42,111 nucleotides of DNA from Patescibacteria group bacterium (GTDB taxonomy: Bacteria > Patescibacteriota > Patescibacteriia > 2-12-FULL-60-25), in the NCBI GenBank assembly GCA_031082005.1, contig JAVHLR010000002.1, forward strand, positions 1 to 42,111, in the 5' to 3' direction. Positions 22,541 to 29,895 of this stretch are shown piece after piece (the stretch's first letter is position 1; each line of letters begins with the position of its first letter). The translations under genes were made by a program, and so were the position numbers. Under the pieces are notes generated by a model. The model was not told where the DNA came from. It saw nothing but the letters and a program-made list of their open reading frames with translations, and searched no databases.

Positions 22541-22569
22541 TTGAGATGAAGCCAAGAAATTCCTTTAAT
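22541..22569 (+). promoter_or_regulatory. probable promoter of dnaA
   Basis: TTGAGA (22541-22546), 17-base spacer, TTTAAT (22564-22569), start expected about 6 bases before the ATG at 22582. An alternative is TTGACA (22519-22524) with TGAGAT (22542-22547). Confidence 0.4.
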
Positions 22570-22581
22570 ACGCGCGTTTTT

Positions 22582-23979
22582 ATGGACAATAATGAAATCT
22601 GGAGAGCAGCTTTAGGAGAACTGGAATTAACGCTGTCAAAAGCCAATTTCACCACCTGGTTCAAGAGTACTTTTATCGCTGCACTAGATAACAACAAGGT
22701 GGTCATCGCGGTTCCAAACACTTTCACTAAAGCCTGGCTGGAAAAAAAGTATCATGAATCCGTAGTACGCGCCCTGCGTAATGTTACCCAAACGAATATT
22801 AGAGATGTTTCATATCGCGTAGAGGTAAGAAACACGACAATCCTGCCGCAATTCGCGGATCAAACCGAAAGGTGCGAGGAAGCTCCATCCGTATTGACGC
22901 AAAAGGCAGAAACAACCCAATCTACCCAGGCCACATCAAACGAAAGCGGCTTAAACCCGCGTTACAGATTCAACTCTTTCGTGGTCGGCAAAGCCAATGA
23001 ACTTGCACATGCGGCAGCCATGGCCGTGGCAGCAAAACCCGGTGAAACCTATAATCCCTTATTCATCTATGGGGGTTCTGGATTGGGGAAAACACACCTA
23101 CTTCAAGCCATTGGACACCACGTCTCAAGCAGCAATCCTGACGCAAAAGTCCTCTATGCGACCTGTGAACGCTTTACGAACGAATTTATCCAAGCTGTGC
23201 GCGGGGGTCGCGGGAAGGACTTCAAAGACTCCTACCGAACAGTCGACCTCTTACTCATCGACGACATACAGTTCATGACAGGAAAAGAAGGGACCCAGGA
23301 AGAATTCTTCCATACCTTCAACACACTACATCAGAACAACAAGCAAATCGTGATAACCTCCGACCGCTCACCTAAAGACATCCAGGGGCTAGAGAGCAGG
23401 CTGTTAACCAGATTCGAATGGGGCATGATCACCGACGTATCAAGTCCGGACTTCGAAACGCGCGTCGCTATCCTTGAGGCTAAATCAAAGGAAAAAAACA
23501 TGGGTCTTTCTCCCGACATCCTGCGGTATGTCGCAGGCACAATTCAGGTGAACGTAAGGGAGTTGGAAGGCGCGCTCAATAAAATCGTGGCCTATCATCA
23601 ATTCAAGAATACTTCGCCATCACTTGAATCAGTGCAATCACTTCTCCAAAGCTTCGTCCCCAATGTGCCGAAACGCAATATCACTCCCAAACGACTATTG
23701 GAAATCGTGACGATGTATTTTGATGTGAGTATGGACGAGATCCTCGGAAAAAGCCGTGAACAAAGACTTGCTTTTCCGCGTCAGGTAGCCATGTTCTTAC
23801 TGCGTGAAGAGGGAAAGTGCTCATTTCCGGCCATTGGTGAACATCTGGGCGGCAGGGATCACACAACAGCCATGCACGCATGCAACAAGATCATCAACCA
23901 ACTTAAAAACGACGATCAACTAAAAAGAGATGTGTCTCTCATCAGGGAGAAGCTTTATGCGGGCAGCGGATCTGGGTAA
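22582..23979 (+). CDS. dnaA: chromosomal replication initiator protein DnaA
   Basis: DnaA binds origin boxes, unwinds oriC and loads helicase. The 465-residue form starting MDNNEIWRAALGELELTLSK matches the conserved N-terminus; the longer open frame back to 22378 would cover the rpmH region and is a shadow. Domain I is about 1-85 and domain II is a short Ser/Thr/Gln-rich linker. The AAA+ domain III has Walker A GGSGLGKT (about 164-171), Walker B LLLIDDIQF and the sensor/arginine-finger segment SRLLTRFEWG. Domain IV ends with the DNA-binding signature GRDHTTAMHACNKI. Length is normal. There is no Shine-Dalgarno. dnaN follows across a 217-base gap that looks like the origin. Confidence 0.98.
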   Translation: MDNNEIWRAALGELELTLSKANFTTWFKSTFIAALDNNKVVIAVPNTFTKAWLEKKYHESVVRALRNVTQTNIRDVSYRVEVRNTTILPQFADQTERCEEAPSVLTQKAETTQSTQATSNESGLNPRYRFNSFVVGKANELAHAAAMAVAAKPGETYNPLFIYGGSGLGKTHLLQAIGHHVSSSNPDAKVLYATCERFTNEFIQAVRGGRGKDFKDSYRTVDLLLIDDIQFMTGKEGTQEEFFHTFNTLHQNNKQIVITSDRSPKDIQGLESRLLTRFEWGMITDVSSPDFETRVAILEAKSKEKNMGLSPDILRYVAGTIQVNVRELEGALNKIVAYHQFKNTSPSLESVQSLLQSFVPNVPKRNITPKRLLEIVTMYFDVSMDEILGKSREQRLAFPRQVAMFLLREEGKCSFPAIGEHLGGRDHTTAMHACNKIINQLKNDDQLKRDVSLIREKLYAGSGSG

Positions 23980-24040
23980 AACCTGTGCGGCGGCTGTATC
24001 AAGGCTGTTGGTGAATCAGGAGGTCGGGGCGACAGAGCAA

Positions 24041-24185
24041 AAAGCATCAACAGAATCCACAGCTTAAACCCACACCGGAGGTTGATAAAAAAGAAGCGAA
24101 AGACCATAAATAATAAGGGTAAAAACACAACATCAACATTCCCACACCCCCTATTACTACTATTAATTAAATATTTATCTTTTAA
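24041..24185 (+). other. predicted replication origin (oriC) with DnaA-trio-like run
   Basis: Four DnaA-box-like motifs lie in the dnaA-dnaN gap: GCATCAACA (24044-24052), GAATCCACA (24053-24061), reverse GGTTGATAA (24080-24088) and ACATCAACA (24130-24138); ATTCCCACA (24138-24146) is a weaker one. A GC-rich patch follows, then five consecutive trinucleotides CTA-TTA-CTA-CTA-TTA (24151-24165) and an AT-rich tract to 24185. This order (box, GC cluster, trios, AT tract) matches the basal unwinding system described for Bacillus subtilis. Confidence 0.7.
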
Positions 24186-24196
24186 GACAGAAAGCT

Positions 24197-25327
24197 ATGC
24201 ATTTCGTATGTACCCAAGAAAACCTGATCCAGGGGTTGAACATGGTGGGCCATGTAGCAGGAAAGAACGTCAACCTGCCCGTATTGGGTAATGTCTTATT
24301 GAAGACAGAGAACGGCGCGCTTAAGCTCTCGTCGACGAATCTGGAGATTGCTGTGAGCTGTCTGGTGCGGGGCAAGGTAGAGGTGGAGGGCGAATACAGC
24401 GTTCCCGCAAAGTTGTTTTTGGATTATGTCTCCTTGTTGCCTTCAGGTAAGGTCGAACTTGTGCTGATCGAGGATGGGTTGGAGGTAAAGTCCGGCGATC
24501 AGGAGACTGTGTTAAAAGGGATTTCGGCTGCGGAGTTTCCGTTGTTGCCGAAGTTGGCCAAAGATGGAGGTTATAGTTTTTCTGCGCTCGACCTGAAAAG
24601 AGCGTTGTCGCAAGTCGTCTTTGCAGTTTCGACTTCACAGTCACGTCCGGAGCTGATGGGGGTCGCGTGTTTTATGGATGGCGGGGATGCTTCTCCGGCA
24701 GCTGTGTTCGTGGCCACGGATTCGTATCGTCTCGCAGAACGTAAACAACCCTTTTCGGGTAATGGCAGCGGCTCGCGATATATCGTTCCTGCTAAGGCCT
24801 TCCTGGAGATGATGCGCATCTTGGGGGCGTATAAGGACGAGTTGAGCGCTCCAGAGAACGTGACGTTGAACTTCACGGAGAATCAGTTAGTGGCGACGCT
24901 GGGGAGCGTAGATTTGATTTCGCGCCTGATTGAAGGGTTTTTCCCTGACTACAAGCAGATAATCCCGCAACAGTTCAAAACCGAAGCTGTGTTGTCGCGT
25001 GCAGAGCTTCAGAAGGCGGTAAGGGCGGCGAGTTTGTTTTCCAAACAGGGTTTGTTTGATGTGCATGTTTCTTTCGATCCGGAAGCTTCAACCTGTACAA
25101 TCGAGTCTGCTGATCAGGGAACGGGAAAAACCAAGACAGTGCTGAAGGGTGAAGTGAAGGGTGTGGTGAACGAGGTGACGTTGAACTTTAGGTTCTTGGG
25201 CGACGGTCTGGCGGCAATGAGTGGAGATAAGGTCAGGATCAAGCAGATAGACTCTCTCAACCCAGTTTTGGTCACTCCAGAGGGAGATGATGGGTATAGA
25301 TATATTGTGATGCCTATTCGTCAGTAG
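24197..25327 (+). CDS. dnaN: DNA polymerase III beta subunit (sliding clamp)
   Basis: The clamp encircles DNA and tethers the replicative polymerase. The 376-residue protein is full length with three similar domains (about 1-120, 125-250, 252-376). Visible landmarks are LPVLGNVLLKTENGALKLSSTNLEIA in domain 1, VFVATDSYRLAERK in domain 2, and the C-terminal YRYIVMPIRQ, which corresponds to the usual M-P-x-R/M-x end. dnaA and the predicted origin lie upstream, a long bidirectional terminator downstream. No clear Shine-Dalgarno precedes the ATG. Confidence 0.97.
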   Translation: MHFVCTQENLIQGLNMVGHVAGKNVNLPVLGNVLLKTENGALKLSSTNLEIAVSCLVRGKVEVEGEYSVPAKLFLDYVSLLPSGKVELVLIEDGLEVKSGDQETVLKGISAAEFPLLPKLAKDGGYSFSALDLKRALSQVVFAVSTSQSRPELMGVACFMDGGDASPAAVFVATDSYRLAERKQPFSGNGSGSRYIVPAKAFLEMMRILGAYKDELSAPENVTLNFTENQLVATLGSVDLISRLIEGFFPDYKQIIPQQFKTEAVLSRAELQKAVRAASLFSKQGLFDVHVSFDPEASTCTIESADQGTGKTKTVLKGEVKGVVNEVTLNFRFLGDGLAAMSGDKVRIKQIDSLNPVLVTPEGDDGYRYIVMPIRQ

Positions 25328-25343
25328 TTTTTTCTTGGGTCGT

Positions 25344-25377
25344 AACATAAACCCGGCTTGATGGCCGGGTTTATGTT
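25344..25377. terminator. bidirectional terminator between dnaN and PBP1A
   Basis: A 14-bp perfect stem, AACATAAACCCGGC (25344-25357) with GCCGGGTTTATGTT (25364-25377), lies between two convergent genes. T-tails are short on both sides. Confidence 0.75.
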
Positions 25378-25392
25378 TGTGGAATCGAAGGA

Positions 25393-28248
25393 TTATTCGA
25401 TTTTTATGTTTATCCTGTCTCCGGTGTGGGTGTTTTCTTGTTTGTCGACGATGGCCGGGAATACGATATAGTTTCCCTTTTCCGGCGCCGTTTGCCAAAC
25501 GAACTGTACGAGGTTGGTGGTGGGTTGGATTTCAGAACCGATCAGGCGGGTTGAGCCGTCTGGGGTTTGGCTATACATGTCCAACTTATTGACGCTGCCC
25601 AGGTCGCTGATGCTGATGGTCAACGTCAAGGGGAAGTTGTTGGTGTTAAGAGTCTCTCCGTTCGATAGGTTGATGATCTTGATGGACAGGGGTTCCGGCT
25701 CGGCGCTTAGGTTGATGGTCAGGTTGGCGGAGCCGGTGTTGCCTACGTCATCCATAGCTTTTACGGATATCTCGTGATAACCCTTTTCGAAAGAGTTGGG
25801 GAAACTTACCTGAATGGAGCTGCCGCTGCCGGTCATGGCTCCAATCAGAACCCCCTCACTCCATGCTTCGACCTTGTTTACGGTTCTGGATGAGCTTAGG
25901 TTGAGTCCAAGGGTGCCGCCCCTGGTTTGCCAAGAGGTGTTGTTGTTGGGATAGGTTATTTGGACCTTGGGTGCGGTTTCGGGGCTGTGTACATCGTCGT
26001 ATTCGGTGGGTGGTGTCGAGGTCGTATTCCAGTTGTTGCGTTTGGCCCAGTCTTGGACCGCGTTTTCCCAGTTCCAGTATTGTGGGTCTTGGGTCGGATC
26101 TTTCGGCATAGGACCGCGAGGGTCGTCCTTGTCCACGTAGTAAAGTATGTTGTGGGCTTCGTGGAAGGTTTTTTCTTCAATCAGTTCGGGTGGGGTGAAC
26201 TCGGTCGCTCTTTTGCCTGTGACTTTATCGATTTTTAGTTTAATCTCCGTGCTCTTTCCCTGCAGGACGGGTTTGTCGCTACTCATCGGTTGCGGTGAAC
26301 TGAATTTTTCTACCGGCGTATTGACCAACGAGCGTTTCATGAAGTTTTGCCAAATCGGTGCGGCGATGACGGAACCGTCAGCGCCCTTTTTCATCTCGCT
26401 GTTGTCGTTGTTGCCTACCCAAACGCCGGCGACTAGTGATGGCGTGTAGCCCATGGTCCAGGCGTCGTGGAAGTTGTTCGTGGTTCCAGTTTTGGCCGCC
26501 ACCGGTCTATCAGATAGAACCAGCTTGTTGTTCAGCCCAAAGATGTAGGCGCGCGCGTTGTTGTCTGAAAGGATGTCGGAGATCGTATCAGCGATGTTTT
26601 CGTCCATCACCTGCTCGCCTTTGGGCGGAGTGAATTCCTCGAGCATCTTGCCGCTCGAGTCTTCTACTTTGAGGATCGCTGCAGTCGGATATTGGACGCC
26701 GCGATTCGCGAACGAGGCGTAAGCGTTGGCGTGTTCCAGGAGCCTGACCTCGCCGCCGCCGAGCACCAAAGATAAACCAAAACGACTTCGATCTTGGAAA
26801 GATGTGTAACCGAGTTGTTCCGCAAAATCCAATACGCGCCCCACGCCAACCAGGTACATCATCTTGACGGCCGGAATGTTGAGAGAGCCTTGGAGGGCTT
26901 TGCGGATGGTCAAAGGACCGTTTTCTTTGAAGTTGTAGTTTCGTGGTTCGTAGTTTTTGATTTCCGTCTTGAATACCGTGTTGACGTCCCACAGGATGGT
27001 GTTCGGTGTGTAGCCTTTGATGAATCCCGCGGCGTAGACGATCGGCTTGAATGACGAGCCGGGCTGGCGCGGGCTGATGGACACGTTGAACTGTCCGTCA
27101 TTTTCGTCGTCAAAGAAGTCTTTTGAGCCGACCATCGAGAGGATCTGTCCGGTTTTAGGGTCTAATGCGACCAAAGACGCGTTGTTGAAATTATAGGTCT
27201 TGCCTCTTTCTTCGACGCCTTTGGCCACCTCTTCTTCGGCGATCTTCTGTTTTTCGTAATCCAATGTCGTGATGACCTTAAGACCCTTCCGTTCGACGGT
27301 GTTCTGGCCGTATTTGTCGATCAGCAAGGACCTGACGTACATCACGAAATGGGGCGCGTCTATGTTGCCGATTTTTTTGGGTATGAGTTTGGAGAGAGTC
27401 TCTACCTTGAGGGCTTCATCGGATTGCTCTTGTGTGATGTAACCCTGTTCGCGCATGAGGCCGATGATGTATTTTTGGCGTTGGACCAGCAGTTCCCTGT
27501 TGTCCCCTCTTGTCCCGTTGCCGTAGGGCGAGTAGCGGTCAGGGGCTTGAGGCAAAGCGGCGAGGAGCGCGGCTTCGTCGACGGTCAGATCTTTGGCGGG
27601 TTTGCCGAAGTATGACCGCGCGGCTGACTCGATGCCGTATATCGTGCTGCCGTAAGGGACCTCGTTCAGATACATCTGAAGTATCTGATCCTTGTCGAAG
27701 ACGCGTTCTATCTGCAATGAGAGCAGAACCTCTTTGATTTTTCTGGTGTAACTTCTTTCGGTGGTCAGAATCGCATTTCTGACCAGCTGCTGCGTGAGAG
27801 TCGATGTACCCTTGATGGATTCGCCGCGCAGGGAGTTGACTACGACGGCGCGCACTAATCCGCGCCAACTGATCCCATGGTGTTGGTAGAACGTCTTGTC
27901 TTCGACCGAGATGGTGGCTTGCCCGACGTAAGCCGGGAGGTCTTTGATCTGGATTAAAGTACGGTTTTCGTCGCCGTGGATTTCGTACAGGAGATGTGAT
28001 CCGCTGCGGTCGTAGATCTTGGTCGACAGCTGGAGCTCGCGGGTTATAAGGGAATTCGGATCAGGAAGGTCGCGAGAAATCCAAGCCATAGCCATACTTA
28101 AGAAAAGGGCTCCTGCCAGACCGAGGCAGCCGATCACCAATACCGCGCCAAAAGCGATTTTCTTCAGCTTATCTTTGCGTTTCTTTTTTTGTTCCGGGTT
28201 GGTCTCGCGCGAACCCTTGACGACTTCTGTGAGATGCTTAATTGGCAT
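25393..28248 (-). CDS. bifunctional penicillin-binding protein 1A with C-terminal Ig-like domains
   Basis: Class A PBPs polymerise and crosslink peptidoglycan at the outer face of the membrane. From the ATG the protein has 951 residues; a GTG 48 bases upstream (28296) would add 16 and is possible. A cytosolic basic stretch and one membrane helix (about 30-56) come first. The glycosyltransferase domain (GT51, about 85-260) has its catalytic Glu in ISVEDKTFYQHHG and the STLTQQLVRN motif. The transpeptidase has SSFK (catalytic Ser near 398), SLN (near 455) and KTG (near 586). Two Ig-like beta domains (about 770-860 and 865-951) follow, absent from E. coli PBP1A. It is divergent from a 3D-domain protein. 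Confidence 0.94.
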   Translation of the reverse strand: MPIKHLTEVVKGSRETNPEQKKKRKDKLKKIAFGAVLVIGCLGLAGALFLSMAMAWISRDLPDPNSLITRELQLSTKIYDRSGSHLLYEIHGDENRTLIQIKDLPAYVGQATISVEDKTFYQHHGISWRGLVRAVVVNSLRGESIKGTSTLTQQLVRNAILTTERSYTRKIKEVLLSLQIERVFDKDQILQMYLNEVPYGSTIYGIESAARSYFGKPAKDLTVDEAALLAALPQAPDRYSPYGNGTRGDNRELLVQRQKYIIGLMREQGYITQEQSDEALKVETLSKLIPKKIGNIDAPHFVMYVRSLLIDKYGQNTVERKGLKVITTLDYEKQKIAEEEVAKGVEERGKTYNFNNASLVALDPKTGQILSMVGSKDFFDDENDGQFNVSISPRQPGSSFKPIVYAAGFIKGYTPNTILWDVNTVFKTEIKNYEPRNYNFKENGPLTIRKALQGSLNIPAVKMMYLVGVGRVLDFAEQLGYTSFQDRSRFGLSLVLGGGEVRLLEHANAYASFANRGVQYPTAAILKVEDSSGKMLEEFTPPKGEQVMDENIADTISDILSDNNARAYIFGLNNKLVLSDRPVAAKTGTTNNFHDAWTMGYTPSLVAGVWVGNNDNSEMKKGADGSVIAAPIWQNFMKRSLVNTPVEKFSSPQPMSSDKPVLQGKSTEIKLKIDKVTGKRATEFTPPELIEEKTFHEAHNILYYVDKDDPRGPMPKDPTQDPQYWNWENAVQDWAKRNNWNTTSTPPTEYDDVHSPETAPKVQITYPNNNTSWQTRGGTLGLNLSSSRTVNKVEAWSEGVLIGAMTGSGSSIQVSFPNSFEKGYHEISVKAMDDVGNTGSANLTINLSAEPEPLSIKIINLSNGETLNTNNFPLTLTISISDLGSVNKLDMYSQTPDGSTRLIGSEIQPTTNLVQFVWQTAPEKGNYIVFPAIVDKQENTHTGDRINIKIE

Positions 28249-28256
28249 AGTTTTTT

Positions 28257-28270
28257 GGCTTATTTTAGCC
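28257..28270. promoter_or_regulatory. inverted repeat upstream of PBP1A, possible operator
   Basis: GGCTT-ATTT-TAGCC lies 8 bases upstream of the PBP1A ATG, and the leftward TAAAAT within it could be a -10 box. It resembles sites at 8331-8344, 13470-13483 and 18217-18230. Confidence 0.35.
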
Positions 28271-28369
28271 AAATTATTGCGTAGAGCGCTTGACACTTAG
28301 GGCCAAGATGGTAATTATATGCGGTTTAGCGGCAGGATTGCCTATGAGCACTGACTGATTGTACCAAAT

Positions 28370-28903
28370 ATGGGAGTACTGACTAATGCCTTCAATCTGA
28401 CGGAGAGACAGCGCAATACTGTCGTGGTTTTGATTGTTGCGCTGCTATTGACCAGCGTGCGCGTCCAGGCGGCGGAGACATCTGATGTTTTGCCCGATGT
28501 CATGCTTTGGGAAACGGGCAAATCGATCCATGATGACAACCAACAGGGCGGGATTTTTGTGGCGGAGAAGTTAGGTGGAGAACTCCATGAGGCTAAGGCT
28601 GTTCCACCAACGGATATAAGGTATGTGACGGTGACCGCTTTTTCGTCGGTGCCCTGGCAAACAGATGACTCCCCTTTCATCACAGCTGATGGTTCACGCG
28701 TCGGTGACGGCATAATCGCGGCCAACTTCCTGAAGTTCGGGACCAGGGTGCGCATTCCGGCATTGTTCGGAGATAAGGTGTTCGAGGTCCACGATCGTAT
28801 GAACAAACGCTATTCGAATCGTGTCGACGTCTGGATGCCGACCGTAGCGAAGTGCCGTCAGTTCGGCGTAAAACGCAACATCAAGATAGAAATCTTGAGA
28901 TGA
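28370..28903 (+). CDS. secreted 3D-domain protein, wall-associated
   Basis: The 177-residue protein has an N-terminal hydrophobic segment (about 17-32, then an Ala-x-Ala-like site VQAAE), so it is exported or anchored. Residues about 85-177 form a 3D domain, named after three conserved aspartates: Asp99/100 in PWQTDDSP, Asp142 in EVHDRMN and Asp153 in RVDVWM. The intervening TADGSRVGDGIIAANFLKFGTRVRIP is typical of the RlpA/YuiC/MltA-type double-psi barrel. Relatives are wall-acting lytic transglycosylase-like or cell-separation proteins. It is divergent from PBP1A, fitting a wall role. The start lacks a clear ribosome-binding site. Confidence 0.88.
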   Translation: MGVLTNAFNLTERQRNTVVVLIVALLLTSVRVQAAETSDVLPDVMLWETGKSIHDDNQQGGIFVAEKLGGELHEAKAVPPTDIRYVTVTAFSSVPWQTDDSPFITADGSRVGDGIIAANFLKFGTRVRIPALFGDKVFEVHDRMNKRYSNRVDVWMPTVAKCRQFGVKRNIKIEILR

Positions 28904-29030
28904 TCGACAGCTCTTCGACGGATGAAGGGGCGAGTTCTTTGCTTTCACGCTCTCGACAAATACCGACAGAATTGGTAAATTCCTGTCGCCCTGATGATGA
29001 AGGTCGATGATTTCAACCCATATTTTTCAA

Positions 29031-29105
29031 GGCCAGATAGCCAAGTGGTAAGGCACGGGTCTGCAAAACCTGTATTCGCGGGTTCGATTCCCGCTCTGGC
29101 CTCCA
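29031..29105 (+). tRNA. tRNA-Cys (anticodon GCA)
   Basis: A complete cloverleaf is visible: acceptor GGCCAGA/TCTGGCC, D arm, anticodon loop CTGCAAA, T arm GCGGG-TTCGATT-CCCGC, and encoded CCA. The discriminator base is T, a cysteine identity element. The anticodon GCA reads TGC and TGT. Confidence 0.95.
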
Positions 29106-29151
29106 TTAATAAGTGTTGAATCCGAAAAAGGTGGATGCCTTTTCATGAAGT

Positions 29152-29859
29152 ATGATGATATTAGGTCACCGTGGGAGGCAGACGCGACAAATGTCCGAAG
29201 ACACGCTTGAGTCTTTTTCTAACGCCATCGCCCATGGAGCCGATGGTGTAGAGATGGATTTGCGTTTGGCTAAAGATGGAGAGGTGGTCATCGTGCATGA
29301 TCCGAATCTGCACCGCATTGCTGGTGTCGCCTTGAAGGTCGAACGCCTGACGGTAAACGAGTTGAAGGCGCTGCCTTTGAGGTACGGAGGCTGCATCCCG
29401 ACGTTAAATGAGGTAACGGCGCACATACATGCCCCGAGCGTGCTTGATTTCGAGATCAAGCACAGAGGTGTGATAGAACCGCTCATAAGGAAGATGAAGA
29501 CGAGCGCTAGTTTGCGCGAAAGGACCTTGATTTCGTCTTTCAACCACTCGATATTGAAATCGGTGAAGGATGAGATACCGGATGCGCGTGTGATCATATT
29601 GCAGTCGCGTTGGCATCTTCCATTGCGCAGCAAACAATGGTTCTCTAGATTGGAAAGACTTTCGCCTTTTGCGGTCGCTTTTCCGTTTCCTGTTTTAAAT
29701 AAACGTAGAGTGGAGGCGCTGCAGCGAAGAGGTTTCAGGGTTGGTGCGTGGGATTATGGTCCGTATATCCCTCGAGACGCGAAGCGACTGGTGAGTTTGG
29801 GTTTGGATGTGGCTATCGTGAGGTGGATCGAGAAATTGCGCGTAGAACTTGAGGGCTAG
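29152..29859 (+). CDS. glycerophosphodiester phosphodiesterase family protein
   Basis: The 235-residue protein has the TIM-barrel GDPD motifs in order: LGHRGRQTRQMSEDTLESF, ADGVEMDLRLAKDGEVVIVHDPNLHR (E-x-D and H-D metal/catalytic residues), LDFEIKH, and a late VGAWDYG. The family hydrolyses glycerophosphodiesters to glycerol-3-phosphate and an alcohol, as in lipid turnover. Compared with E. coli UgpQ (247) the length is normal. A second Met follows the first, so the start could be 29155. There is no recognisable Shine-Dalgarno. It follows tRNA-Cys and is 36 bases upstream of polA, which has its own promoter. Confidence 0.92.
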   Translation: MMILGHRGRQTRQMSEDTLESFSNAIAHGADGVEMDLRLAKDGEVVIVHDPNLHRIAGVALKVERLTVNELKALPLRYGGCIPTLNEVTAHIHAPSVLDFEIKHRGVIEPLIRKMKTSASLRERTLISSFNHSILKSVKDEIPDARVIILQSRWHLPLRSKQWFSRLERLSPFAVAFPFPVLNKRRVEALQRRGFRVGAWDYGPYIPRDAKRLVSLGLDVAIVRWIEKLRVELEG

Positions 29860-29861
29860 CT

Positions 29862-29889
29862 TTTACCTTTTCCATAAGTGCGCTATTTT
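29862..29889 (+). promoter_or_regulatory. promoter of polA
   Basis: TTTACC (29862-29867), 16-base spacer, TATTTT (29884-29889). The predicted start is at the ATG at 29896, giving a leaderless mRNA. Confidence 0.45.
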
Positions 29890-29895
29890 GTAGGC

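Noticed and set aside
22378-22581. N-terminal extension of DnaA from an upstream ATG
   Set aside because: It would overlap rpmH and DnaA boxes; its translation is hydrophobic and unlike DnaA domain I, which starts properly at 22582.
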